In this document: piece by piece, positions 33,761 through 42,072 of the stretch
Layout of the letters: every line of letters begins with the position of its first letter
Numbering within the stretch: the first letter of the stretch is position 1
Source of the DNA: Clostridia bacterium
Lineage (GTDB): Bacteria; Bacillota; Clostridia; Oscillospirales; UBA644
Direction of reading: 5' to 3'
Assembly: GCA_017621705.1 (NCBI GenBank)
Contig: JAGASR010000013.1
Span: forward strand, 1 to 54,343
DNA: 54,343 nucleotides
Program-made: the position numbers and the translations under genes
Notes under the pieces: generated by a model
The model's input: only the letters and a program-made list of their open reading frames with translations
Told to the model about the DNA's origin: nothing
Database searches by the model: none

Positions 33761-33785
33761 AAAGGGTAGTAATATACTACCCTTT
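33761..33785 (+). promoter_or_regulatory. Perfect 10-bp inverted repeat at the transcription start (operator or attenuator candidate)
   Basis: AAAGGGTAGT and its complement ACTACCCTTT surround a 5-nt loop (AATAT), immediately downstream of the -10 box and followed by T-rich sequence. By position it could be a repressor or activator site or an early terminator; it could also be a terminator for the upstream gene, though it lies after the promoter. Confidence 0.6.
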
Positions 33786-33850
33786 TATCTTTTATAAAAA
33801 TTCACACTTTTTTAATATTTAACCCAAACGATTTTAAGGAGATAGTTCAA

Positions 33851-34675
33851 ATGACGACAGTCATCGGAATAGATATCGGAGGAAGCACGACCAAGATCGT
33901 CGGCATACGCTCCGGTGAACATCTCAATCCAATGCAGGTCAAGGCGACAGACCCCATAACTTCTCTTTACGGTGCTTTCGGTCGCTACCTGAGTGAAAAC
34001 GAGCTTTCGATTCCCGATATTTCGGAAATACGTGTTACTGGTGTCGGCGCATCGTTCTTAAAAGATGATATCTACGGCATCAAAACCGTTAAAGTAAACG
34101 AATTTCGCGCGATCGGCCTCGGCGGTCTCTATCTTACGGGCCTTTCGGATGCGATCGTTGTAAGTATGGGCACGGGTACTGCGTTCGTTCATGCAAAAGG
34201 CGAAAGCTATGAGCATCTCGGCGGTACGGGTGTCGGCGGAGGTACGCTTCTCGGTCTTTCGTCCAGACTTCTCGGAACTAAAAATTTCCAGAATATCTGC
34301 GATCTTGCGGCAGACGGCGATCTTTCAAAGGTCGACCTTGCCGTCGGCGATATATCCAAGAGCGAGGCAGGAATGCTCAAAAACGAGACCACTGCGTCAA
34401 ACTTCGGCAGAGTTTCCGATCTTGCCGGTAAAAACGATATTGCGGTCGGCCTTATCAATATGGTTTTTCAGACGATCGGTATGCTTGCCGTTTTTGCGAG
34501 CCGTTTTTCAGATACGAAAAATATCGTTCTCTGCGGAAGCCTTACGGGTATTCCCAAAACCAAAGATTTTTTCTCTGTTATCAACAGCCTCTACGGTGCC
34601 GATATATTCGTTCCCAATAATGCGGAATTTGCCACTGCGCTCGGTGCCGCACTCGTTAAAGTAGACGCTGAATAA
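33851..34675 (+). CDS. coaW: Type II pantothenate kinase
   Basis: Phosphorylates pantothenate in the first step of CoA synthesis. The ATP-binding start is GIDIGGSTTKIVGI (residues 6-19), then VGASFL, a catalytic-region segment VNEFRAIGLGG, and VVSMGTGTAFVHAKG near 104-118, as in the ASKHA fold. The C-terminal NIVLCGSLTGIPKTKDFF holds the adenosine-binding region. The 274-aa length matches CoaW. It heads a run whose downstream genes encode a CoA-consuming 2-oxoacid dehydrogenase, a suggestive pairing. GGAG lies upstream of the ATG. Confidence 0.9.
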   Translation: MTTVIGIDIGGSTTKIVGIRSGEHLNPMQVKATDPITSLYGAFGRYLSENELSIPDISEIRVTGVGASFLKDDIYGIKTVKVNEFRAIGLGGLYLTGLSDAIVVSMGTGTAFVHAKGESYEHLGGTGVGGGTLLGLSSRLLGTKNFQNICDLAADGDLSKVDLAVGDISKSEAGMLKNETTASNFGRVSDLAGKNDIAVGLINMVFQTIGMLAVFASRFSDTKNIVLCGSLTGIPKTKDFFSVINSLYGADIFVPNNAEFATALGAALVKVDAE

Positions 34676-34692
34676 ACGGACGGTGATCTTTT

Positions 34693-35943
34693 ATGCTGGA
34701 GCAGGTAAATGCTCTTTATGGTGAAATGAAAGATTTTTCTGTTTCCACCGGAATTTCATCGAAAATATTCAATGCCGACGGTTCAGAACTTTTTTTCTGC
34801 GGAAAGTGCCTCGAATGCGAAATCTGCAGACTTGCAGGGGGCTCTCCTGTTGAGTGTTCAAAAACTCATGCAAAAGCAGGGGAGGATACGCTCCGATTCG
34901 GGGGAAAATATATCTATCTTTGCCCCATGGGCTTTGTCCATGCATCGTCTCCCGTCCTTATGGAAGATTCTGATATCGTAACCGCGGTCGCAGGCCCGAT
35001 ACTGATCATCGACCGTTCCGACTATTTCGAAGAATATATCCAGAGCAAAGATGAACTGAGCGATAAAACAAAGGACGAAATAAAACGTCTTCTTTCCGAA
35101 ATAACGGTCTATCCTCTCGAAAAAGTAACGGCATATTCCAATATGCTCTATTACCTTGCATCGTATTCGAGCGGAAAAGATGCTGTAAAGCTTCTCAGTA
35201 CAGGCGAAAATCTCGAACAGCAAAGCGAGATAAGCGATAATATAATCCACTTGAAAAGCGGTATTCCCGACCGTACGGAATATCCCATCTATAAAGAAAA
35301 AGAACTGCTCGATGTCCTTTCGGGCGGAGACAGGAAGACCGCACAGCGGCTTTTAAATGAGATCCTCGGTTATATCTTCTTTTCTACCGGCGGAGATATC
35401 GACGTTATCCGAACTCGTGTTGCCGAACTTATCGTTCAGCTTTCGAGAACGGCGGCTTTAAACGGCGGCGTCAACCGTCAGAAAATAATGGATATAAGCG
35501 TCGATTATATGAAAACTATCTGGACTCTCGAATCCATCGACGATATTTCGACCTGGATGTCAAGAATAATATCTTCGTTCACTCAGATGATCTTCTCTTC
35601 GAAAGATATAAAGCATATAAACGTGATCCAGAAAGTTGTCGCATTTATAAATACAAACTATATGCACAAGATCTCCCTTGATGAGATCGCCAAAGAAAGC
35701 TTCCTTTCGTCGTCTTATTTAAGTAAACTTTTCAAGACGGAAATGAAGATCAATCTCTCGACCTATATCAACAATGTCCGTGTCGAAAAAAGCAAACTGC
35801 TTTTGCTTGACAGTTCGCTGAGCATAGTCGATGTCGCAACAATGGTCGGTTTTGATGAACAAAGCTACTTTTCAAAAGTCTTTAAGAACGTTACGGGCGT
35901 CACCCCCGGCAAGTTCAGACAGCTGAAAGGTCATATAAAGTAA
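34693..35943 (+). CDS. PocR-domain AraC-family transcriptional regulator
   Basis: The N-terminal PocR ligand-binding domain (about residues 10-150) has the expected cysteines: CGKCLECEIC (Cys36, 39, 42 and 45), CSKTH and LCPMGFVHASSPV, which bind metal or ligand. The middle region is helical, and the C-terminal 100 residues are an AraC helix-turn-helix pair (ISLDEIAKESFLSSSYLSKL near 336, MVGFDEQSYFSKVFKNVTGV near the end). PocR regulators respond to small diols or their metabolites in propanediol and related pathways. It lies 17 bp after coaW and probably controls this operon, including its own gene. Confidence 0.88.
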   Translation: MLEQVNALYGEMKDFSVSTGISSKIFNADGSELFFCGKCLECEICRLAGGSPVECSKTHAKAGEDTLRFGGKYIYLCPMGFVHASSPVLMEDSDIVTAVAGPILIIDRSDYFEEYIQSKDELSDKTKDEIKRLLSEITVYPLEKVTAYSNMLYYLASYSSGKDAVKLLSTGENLEQQSEISDNIIHLKSGIPDRTEYPIYKEKELLDVLSGGDRKTAQRLLNEILGYIFFSTGGDIDVIRTRVAELIVQLSRTAALNGGVNRQKIMDISVDYMKTIWTLESIDDISTWMSRIISSFTQMIFSSKDIKHINVIQKVVAFINTNYMHKISLDEIAKESFLSSSYLSKLFKTEMKINLSTYINNVRVEKSKLLLLDSSLSIVDVATMVGFDEQSYFSKVFKNVTGVTPGKFRQLKGHIK

Positions 35944-35984
35944 TTCACGGTAATTAAATATATAAATTTTTAAGGAGAATTGTT

Positions 35985-37244
35985 ATGAAAACTAAAGCTT
36001 GCAGACTTTACGGTAAAAAAGATCTGCGTCTTGAGGAATTTGAACTTCCCGCAATCAAAGATGATGAGATACTCGCAAAGATCGTATCCGACAGCGTATG
36101 TATGTCTTCGTATAAAGCAGCTATTCAGGGCGAGGATCACAAACGTGTTCCCAACGATATAGCTGAAAACCCCATCATTATCGGCCATGAATTCTGCGGC
36201 GAGATCGTTGAAGTAGGCGCAAAATGGCAGGATAAATTCAAGGCAGGTCAGAAATTCTCTATTCAGCCCGCTCTTAACGCTGAATTCAATCCTTATGCAG
36301 CTCCCGGCTATTCTTTCCAGACTATCGGCGGTGCCGCAACTTATATCGTTATTCCTTCCGTTGTTATGGAAAAAGACTGTCTTCTCAACTATAACGGCGA
36401 TGCTTTCTTCTACGGTTCTCTTTCCGAACCCATGAGCTGCATTATCGGCGCTTTCCATGCAAACTATCATACCAAATACGGTGTATATGAACATTTCATG
36501 GGCATCACCGAAGGAGGTAAAATGGCAATTCTCGCAGGCGTAGGTCCCATGGGTCTCGGCGCTATCGACTACGCTATTCATTGCGACAGAAAACCCGGCC
36601 TTCTCGTTGTTACCGATATCGACGATGCACGTCTTGCAAGAGCTGCTTCCATTCTCACCGTTGAAGAAGCTGCAAAGAACGGCGTAAAACTCGTTTATGT
36701 CAATACCTCCAAACCCGAAAACGATAACGAATATCTTAAATCTCTCGCAAACGGCGAAGGTTTCGACGATGTATTCGTATTCGCTCCCGTTAAACCCGTT
36801 GTTGAACAGGCTGACAAACTCCTTGCAAAAGACGGCTGTCTCAACTTCTTCGCAGGCCCGACCAATACCGAATTTTCCGCAAGCCTCAACTTCTATAATG
36901 TCCACTACTCCATGACTCATATCGTAGGCACCAGCGGCGGCAACACCGATGATATGAAAGAATGTCTCGCTATGGTTGCTGAAGGAAAAATCGACCCTGC
37001 AGTTATGGTAACTCATATCGGCGGTCTTAACGCTACCGCAGAAACCACCCTCAATCTTCCCACCATTCCCGGCGGCAAGAAACTTATCTATAACCACATT
37101 GATATGCCTCTTACCGCTATCGAAGACCTTGCAAAATCCGACGATCCCGTATTTAAGAAACTCGGCGAAATCGTTGCTGCGAATAACGGTCTCTGGTGCG
37201 CAGAAGCAGAAAAATATCTTCTTGAAAACGGTAAACGCATATAA
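35985..37244 (+). CDS. Zinc-dependent medium-chain dehydrogenase (sorbitol/sorbose-1-phosphate type)
   Basis: A GroES-like alcohol dehydrogenase. The Cys39 candidate zinc ligand is in DSVCMSSYK and GHEFCGEIVEVG follows at 67-78 (His68, Glu69). The nucleotide-binding loop is ILAGVGPMGLGAIDYA near 178-193. The 419-aa length and a C-terminal extension (after about residue 350) exceed a standard member and resemble L-sorbose-1-phosphate reductase-like proteins. Its substrate is therefore likely a sugar alcohol or sugar phosphate; NAD(P) preference is unclear. It sits 41 bp after the PocR regulator, with AAGGAG before the ATG, and precedes the aldolase fusion. Confidence 0.85.
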   Translation: MKTKACRLYGKKDLRLEEFELPAIKDDEILAKIVSDSVCMSSYKAAIQGEDHKRVPNDIAENPIIIGHEFCGEIVEVGAKWQDKFKAGQKFSIQPALNAEFNPYAAPGYSFQTIGGAATYIVIPSVVMEKDCLLNYNGDAFFYGSLSEPMSCIIGAFHANYHTKYGVYEHFMGITEGGKMAILAGVGPMGLGAIDYAIHCDRKPGLLVVTDIDDARLARAASILTVEEAAKNGVKLVYVNTSKPENDNEYLKSLANGEGFDDVFVFAPVKPVVEQADKLLAKDGCLNFFAGPTNTEFSASLNFYNVHYSMTHIVGTSGGNTDDMKECLAMVAEGKIDPAVMVTHIGGLNATAETTLNLPTIPGGKKLIYNHIDMPLTAIEDLAKSDDPVFKKLGEIVAANNGLWCAEAEKYLLENGKRI

Positions 37245-37290
37245 TTAAGCCATAATAACTTTTGAAATAAATTTTAAGGAGGAAAAGAAC

Positions 37291-39258
37291 ATGTTGCAAG
37301 AACTTGTTAAACTTTCCAACAGCTTCGGCAAACGTGAAGATTGCGTTATTGCCGGAGGCGGAAACTCTTCCGTAAAAGATGAGAACTTCCTTTATGTCAA
37401 GGGTTCCGGCACAACTCTCGGAACGATAACTGCCAACGGCTTCGTTAAAATGAACCGCAGAGCTCTCAAAGCTATGTTTACACGCGGTTATTCCGAACAG
37501 ACCGATATTCGCGAGGCAGAGGTCCTTTCCGACCTTATGGATGCACGCGAAAAGAGCGAATATGCAAAGCGTCCTTCTGTTGAGACTTCTCTTCACGATA
37601 TGATGCCTCAGAAATTCGTTCTTCACCTTCATCCCACAATCATCAATGCTCTTACCTGCTCCAAAGAAGGCGAGAAATCCGCAAGAAAGATCCTTGGCGA
37701 CGATATCGCTTGGGTAGGACCTACCGAACCAGGCTGGACCCTCGCAGTAGCAGTAAAAGACGCTATGGATGCTTATAAGGCAGAAAAAGGCAAAGATGCT
37801 TCTGTTATCATCCTTGCAAACCACGGTATCTTCGTAGGCGCAGACACTGCAGAGCAGGTCGAAGCTATGTATAACGATATCTTTGCAAAGATCGATGAAA
37901 GCCTTGCTTTCTCTCCCGATTTTTCCGAGGTTGAATTTGACCGAGAAAAAGCAGCTTATGCGGCTCCTGCGATCAGAATGCTCCTCAAAGGCGAAAGCGA
38001 ATCTTCCATCGTTGTTTTCAAAACCAATAAAGAGATCAGAAAATACGTTGCAGACGAAAAATCTTTCGAGCCCGACTCCAAAGCATACACTCCCGACCAT
38101 ATGGTTTACTGCAACAACGAATTCCTCTTCGTTCCTTCCGTTGAAGGCGTTGATGCACAGGATGATCTCATCAAAGAAAAGATCGAAGAATACAGAGCCT
38201 CTTACGGTTGCGATCCTATAATCATCGCTCTTCAGAATGTCGGTGTATTCGCTCACGGTGCTACCAAAAAGGCTGCAGACGTTGCAATGAAGCTTTTCCT
38301 TGATAACACCAAGATCGCTACTTATACCAAAAACTTCGGCGGCAATGAATTCCCCACCGTCAAACTTGTTAACTTTATCAAAAACTGGGAAACCGAACGT
38401 TATCGCAGATCCGTAAGTCTTTCTAGTAATGTTAAACGTCTCGGCGAAAAGATCGCTATCGTTACCGGTGCCGCTCAGGGCTTCGGCGCAGGTATCGCAG
38501 ATGAACTCGTTGCTATGGGTTCGAAGATGGTTATTGCCGACCTCAACTATGATCTTGCAAAACAGAATGCAGATTCCATCAACGAAAAATACGGCGCAGG
38601 CACTGCTATCGCAGTAAAAGCAGACGTTTCCGATGAAACCAGCGTTCAGAATATGATCATCGACACCGTTTTCGAATACGGCGGACTTGACCTCTTTGTC
38701 AACAACGCAGGTATCGCAAAACCCGGTAACCTCGAAGAAATGAGCCAGGGTCTTTTCGAACTTATCACCAAGATCAACTATACCGCATATTTCCTCTGCA
38801 CCAAGCATGCTGCAAGAATCATGAAGATCCAGCATAAATACAATAACGATTATTTCGCTGATATCGTTTGTGTTAACTCCAAATCCGGTCTTCAGGGCAG
38901 TAACAAGAACTTCGCATACGCAGGCAGTAAGTTCGGCTCTATCGGCCTTACCCAGAGCTTTGCTCTTGAACTTCTTGAATATAATATCAAAGTCAATGCC
39001 GTTTGCCCCGGTAACTACTTTGAAGGACCCCTCTGGTCCGACCCCGAAAAAGGACTCTTTACCCTTTACCTCAATTCCGGTAAAGTTCCCGGCGCTAAGA
39101 CCGTTGCAGACGTAAAGAGATTCTATGAAAGCAAGATCCCGATGAACCGCGGTTGTCTGCCTATCGACGTTGCTCGCGCTATCATGTATTGCGTTGAACA
39201 GAAATACGAGACCGGTCAGGCTATCCCCGTTTCCGGCGGTCAGGTAATGCTCAAGTAA
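37291..39258 (+). CDS. Bifunctional class II aldolase / short-chain dehydrogenase
   Basis: Residues 1-360 are a class II (zinc) aldolase domain: GGNSS at 23-27 and zinc ligands in LHLHP (His112, His114) and NHG (His178). Residues about 380-655 are a Rossmann short-chain dehydrogenase: TGAAQGFGAG at 392-401, NNAG near 471 and the catalytic YxxxK at Tyr543-Lys547. Such fusions cleave a ketose-1-phosphate such as L-rhamnulose- or L-fuculose-1-phosphate, or related compounds, to DHAP and an aldehyde, and oxidise or reduce the product. The exact substrate here is not shown. The position after a sugar-type dehydrogenase and before a 2-oxoacid dehydrogenase complex suggests a single catabolic route. 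AGGAGG precedes the ATG. Confidence 0.9.
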   Translation: MLQELVKLSNSFGKREDCVIAGGGNSSVKDENFLYVKGSGTTLGTITANGFVKMNRRALKAMFTRGYSEQTDIREAEVLSDLMDAREKSEYAKRPSVETSLHDMMPQKFVLHLHPTIINALTCSKEGEKSARKILGDDIAWVGPTEPGWTLAVAVKDAMDAYKAEKGKDASVIILANHGIFVGADTAEQVEAMYNDIFAKIDESLAFSPDFSEVEFDREKAAYAAPAIRMLLKGESESSIVVFKTNKEIRKYVADEKSFEPDSKAYTPDHMVYCNNEFLFVPSVEGVDAQDDLIKEKIEEYRASYGCDPIIIALQNVGVFAHGATKKAADVAMKLFLDNTKIATYTKNFGGNEFPTVKLVNFIKNWETERYRRSVSLSSNVKRLGEKIAIVTGAAQGFGAGIADELVAMGSKMVIADLNYDLAKQNADSINEKYGAGTAIAVKADVSDETSVQNMIIDTVFEYGGLDLFVNNAGIAKPGNLEEMSQGLFELITKINYTAYFLCTKHAARIMKIQHKYNNDYFADIVCVNSKSGLQGSNKNFAYAGSKFGSIGLTQSFALELLEYNIKVNAVCPGNYFEGPLWSDPEKGLFTLYLNSGKVPGAKTVADVKRFYESKIPMNRGCLPIDVARAIMYCVEQKYETGQAIPVSGGQVMLK

Positions 39259-39319
39259 TTGTTTTATTAATTAAGAGAACATATTTGTTTTATATAAAAT
39301 TAAAAAGGAAGTGTTTTAT

Positions 39320-40678
39320 TTGGCAACACCGGTAATTATGCCCAGACAGGGCCAGAGCGTTGAAAGCTGTATTATCACCAAATGGCAGAAACAGCCCGGC
39401 GATACAGTAGCTGTCGGTGACGTTCTTTTTACTTACGAAACAGATAAAGCTACTTTTGACGAAAAAGCAAAAGTCGAAGGTGAGCTCCTCGCTGTTTTCT
39501 TTGAAGAAGGCGATGATGTTGAATGTCTTCTCAATGTCTGTGTAATTGGCGCAAAAGGTGAATCTTTTGCAGAATTCGATCCCAAAAACGGTGCTTCTGA
39601 AACCGCTGAAGCTGCTGCTGAACCCGCAAAGGAAGAAAAAGCAGAAGTTGCTGCTGTCGAAGCAGTCGCTGTTCCCGTTGTCGCAGGTGAAAAGATCAAG
39701 ATCTCTCCCAGAGCGAAGAATCTTGCAGAAACCACCGGCGCTGACCTTCGTTACGCTGAAGCATCCGGTCCCAACGGCCGCGTTATCGAACGTGACGTAA
39801 GAAAACTTATCGCTGAAGGCAAGACCGTTTCCGCAGCCGCTAAAAATGAATACGTTGCTGCAGGTAAAGATATCATCGGTACAGGCCTCGGCGGTATGAT
39901 CTCCACTGCAGATCTCAATGCTACCGCAGAAGTTGCTCCCGTTGCTGCAGCTCCCGTTGCAGCTGCAACTGCTGTTGACTTCGGCGAATGCGAAGAAGTT
40001 AAACTTCCCAACATCCGCAAGGTCATCTCCCGTCAGATGCACGCATCTCTTTCCGAGATGGCTCAGCTCACTCTCAACTCCTCTTTCGATGCAACCGAAA
40101 TTATGGCTTACCGTGCAAAGATCAAGGATGCAAGAGAGAAACTCGGCCTTGCAAATATCACCCTCAACGATATTATTCTCTACGCAGTTTCCAGAGTTCT
40201 TCCCAACCATAAAGATCTCAATGCTTATTTCTATGAAGATAAGATGGTATACTTCAAGCACGTTAACCTCGGCGTAGCAGTAGATACCCCCAGAGGACTT
40301 ATGGTTCCCACCGTATTCGGGGCTGATACCATGTCCCTCAGCGAGATCTCCGCAAACTCCAAGAAACTCCAGGACGAAGCAAAAGCAGGAACCATCAATC
40401 CCGACCTCCTCAAGGGCGGTACCTTCACCGTTACCAACCTCGGCAGCCTCGGCGTTGAATCCTTCACTCCCGTTATCAATCCTCCGCAGACCGGTATTCT
40501 CGGTGTTGACAATATCACCACCAGAATCAAGATGGTAGGCGGCGAGATCAAACCCTATCAGGCTATGGGTCTTTCTCTTACGTTTGACCACAGAGCTCTC
40601 GACGGCGCACCCGCGGCTAAATTCCTTTCCGACCTCGTTAACGCCCTCGAAAACTTCACTCTTCTTCTTGCTAAATAA
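39320..40678 (+). CDS. 2-oxoacid dehydrogenase E2 (dihydrolipoyl acyltransferase), TTG start
   Basis: An N-terminal lipoyl domain (residues 1-80) with the lipoylated Lys43 in ETDKATF, an Ala/Glu/Pro-rich linker, a peripheral-subunit-binding domain near 120-160 (SPRAKNLAE, PNGRVIERDV), an Ala/Pro-rich second linker, and the acyltransferase domain ending in HRALDG (His424-Gly429), the catalytic HxxxDG motif. It transfers the acyl group from E1 to CoA. I place the start at TTG 39320: AAGGAAG lies 8 bases upstream, whereas the GTG three codons earlier overlaps that site. Followed by E3 after 14 bp. Confidence 0.92.
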   Translation: MATPVIMPRQGQSVESCIITKWQKQPGDTVAVGDVLFTYETDKATFDEKAKVEGELLAVFFEEGDDVECLLNVCVIGAKGESFAEFDPKNGASETAEAAAEPAKEEKAEVAAVEAVAVPVVAGEKIKISPRAKNLAETTGADLRYAEASGPNGRVIERDVRKLIAEGKTVSAAAKNEYVAAGKDIIGTGLGGMISTADLNATAEVAPVAAAPVAAATAVDFGECEEVKLPNIRKVISRQMHASLSEMAQLTLNSSFDATEIMAYRAKIKDAREKLGLANITLNDIILYAVSRVLPNHKDLNAYFYEDKMVYFKHVNLGVAVDTPRGLMVPTVFGADTMSLSEISANSKKLQDEAKAGTINPDLLKGGTFTVTNLGSLGVESFTPVINPPQTGILGVDNITTRIKMVGGEIKPYQAMGLSLTFDHRALDGAPAAKFLSDLVNALENFTLLLAK

Positions 40679-40692
40679 GGGAGGACTTTATC

Positions 40693-42060
40693 ATGATTTA
40701 CGATCTTATTGTCCTCGGCGGCGGCCCTGCAGGTTATCTTGCGGCTGAAAGAGCAGCTCACGAAGGCCTTTCCACCGTCGTTATCGAAAAACGTTCTTTC
40801 GGCGGTTGCTGTCTTAACGAAGGTTGCATTCCTTCCAAAGCTCTTCTTTATTCCGCTAAAATTTACGATTATACAAAACACGGCGATAAATACGGCGTTA
40901 CAGCCGAAAATCAGAAGATCGACCATACTAAGGTCGTTGCCCGTAAAAACAAAGTTGTAAAAACTCTCGTTTCCGGCATTAGAGGAGCTCTTAAAGCAAA
41001 AGGCGCTGTTGCTGTTGAAGGCGAAGGCGTTATCACCGGCAAAAATGCCGCAGGTAATATCACCGTCGCTGTAGGCAACGATGTTTACGAAGGCAAGCAT
41101 ATTCTTCTCGCTACAGGCTCCATGCCCGTAGTTCCTCCGATCCCCGGTGTTAAAGACGGTCTCGCTTCCGGTTTCGTTCTTACTAACCGCGAGATCCTCG
41201 ATCTTGACCATATCCCCGAAAACCTCACCGTTATCGGCGGCGGCGTTATCGGTCTTGAAATGGCATCCTATTTCAACTCTGTCGGCTCTAAAGTTACCGT
41301 TGTTGAAATGATGGATAAGATCGCAGGTCCCACAGACCGCGAAATCTCCGAAATTCTCATGAAAAATTATGAGAAAAAGGGTATCGAATTCTGTCTCGGT
41401 TGCAAAGTTGTTTCCGTTGAAAACGGCACTGTAACTTACGAAAAAGACGGCAAACAGGAATCCGTTAAAGCAGACAAAGTTCTTCTTTCCATCGGCAGAC
41501 GCGCAGTAACTCAGGGCGTAGGCATCGAAACTCTCGGTGTTGCTATGGAACGCGGCGCTGTCATTACCGACAGATATATGAAGACCAATGTTGCAAATGT
41601 TTACGCAGCAGGCGATATCAACGGCAAATCCATGCTCGCTCATACCGCTTACCGCGAAGCCGAAGTTGCTGTAAATAACATCCTCGGCAAGAAGGATACA
41701 ATGCGTTACAACGCTATTCCTTCCGTTATCTATACAAATCCCGAAGTCGGTTCTGTAGGTGAGACCGAGCAGACCGCTGCCGCTAAGGGTATTGATTTTG
41801 CTGTTGCAAACGTTTCCATGCGTTATTCCGGACGTTACGTCGCTGAAAACGAAGGCGGAGACGGTATTTGCAAAGTTCTTATCAATAAAAAATACGGCAA
41901 CGTTATCGGCGTTCATATGATCTGCAACTATGCGTCCGAGATCATTTGGGGTGCCGCACTTGCGATCGAACAGGAAATGACTCTCGAAAAGATGAAAGAA
42001 GTCGTTTTCCCGCATCCGACCGTAAGCGAGATCATCAGAGAAGCTATTTTCACTATGTAA
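40693..42060 (+). CDS. lpdA: Dihydrolipoyl dehydrogenase (E3)
   Basis: Re-oxidises the lipoyl group of E2 with NAD. The FAD loop is LIVLGGGPAGYLAAERA (residues 5-21), the redox disulfide is CLNEGC (Cys40-Cys45), an NAD-binding loop VIGGGVIGLEMASYF follows near 178-192, and the C-terminal interface His is in FPHPTVSE. There is no extra N-terminal lipoyl domain. 455 aa, normal length. Directly between E2 and the fused E1 gene (12-bp gap downstream), with GGGAGG before the ATG. Confidence 0.95.
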   Translation: MIYDLIVLGGGPAGYLAAERAAHEGLSTVVIEKRSFGGCCLNEGCIPSKALLYSAKIYDYTKHGDKYGVTAENQKIDHTKVVARKNKVVKTLVSGIRGALKAKGAVAVEGEGVITGKNAAGNITVAVGNDVYEGKHILLATGSMPVVPPIPGVKDGLASGFVLTNREILDLDHIPENLTVIGGGVIGLEMASYFNSVGSKVTVVEMMDKIAGPTDREISEILMKNYEKKGIEFCLGCKVVSVENGTVTYEKDGKQESVKADKVLLSIGRRAVTQGVGIETLGVAMERGAVITDRYMKTNVANVYAAGDINGKSMLAHTAYREAEVAVNNILGKKDTMRYNAIPSVIYTNPEVGSVGETEQTAAAKGIDFAVANVSMRYSGRYVAENEGGDGICKVLINKKYGNVIGVHMICNYASEIIWGAALAIEQEMTLEKMKEVVFPHPTVSEIIREAIFTM

Positions 42061-42072
42061 GGAGATATAAAT

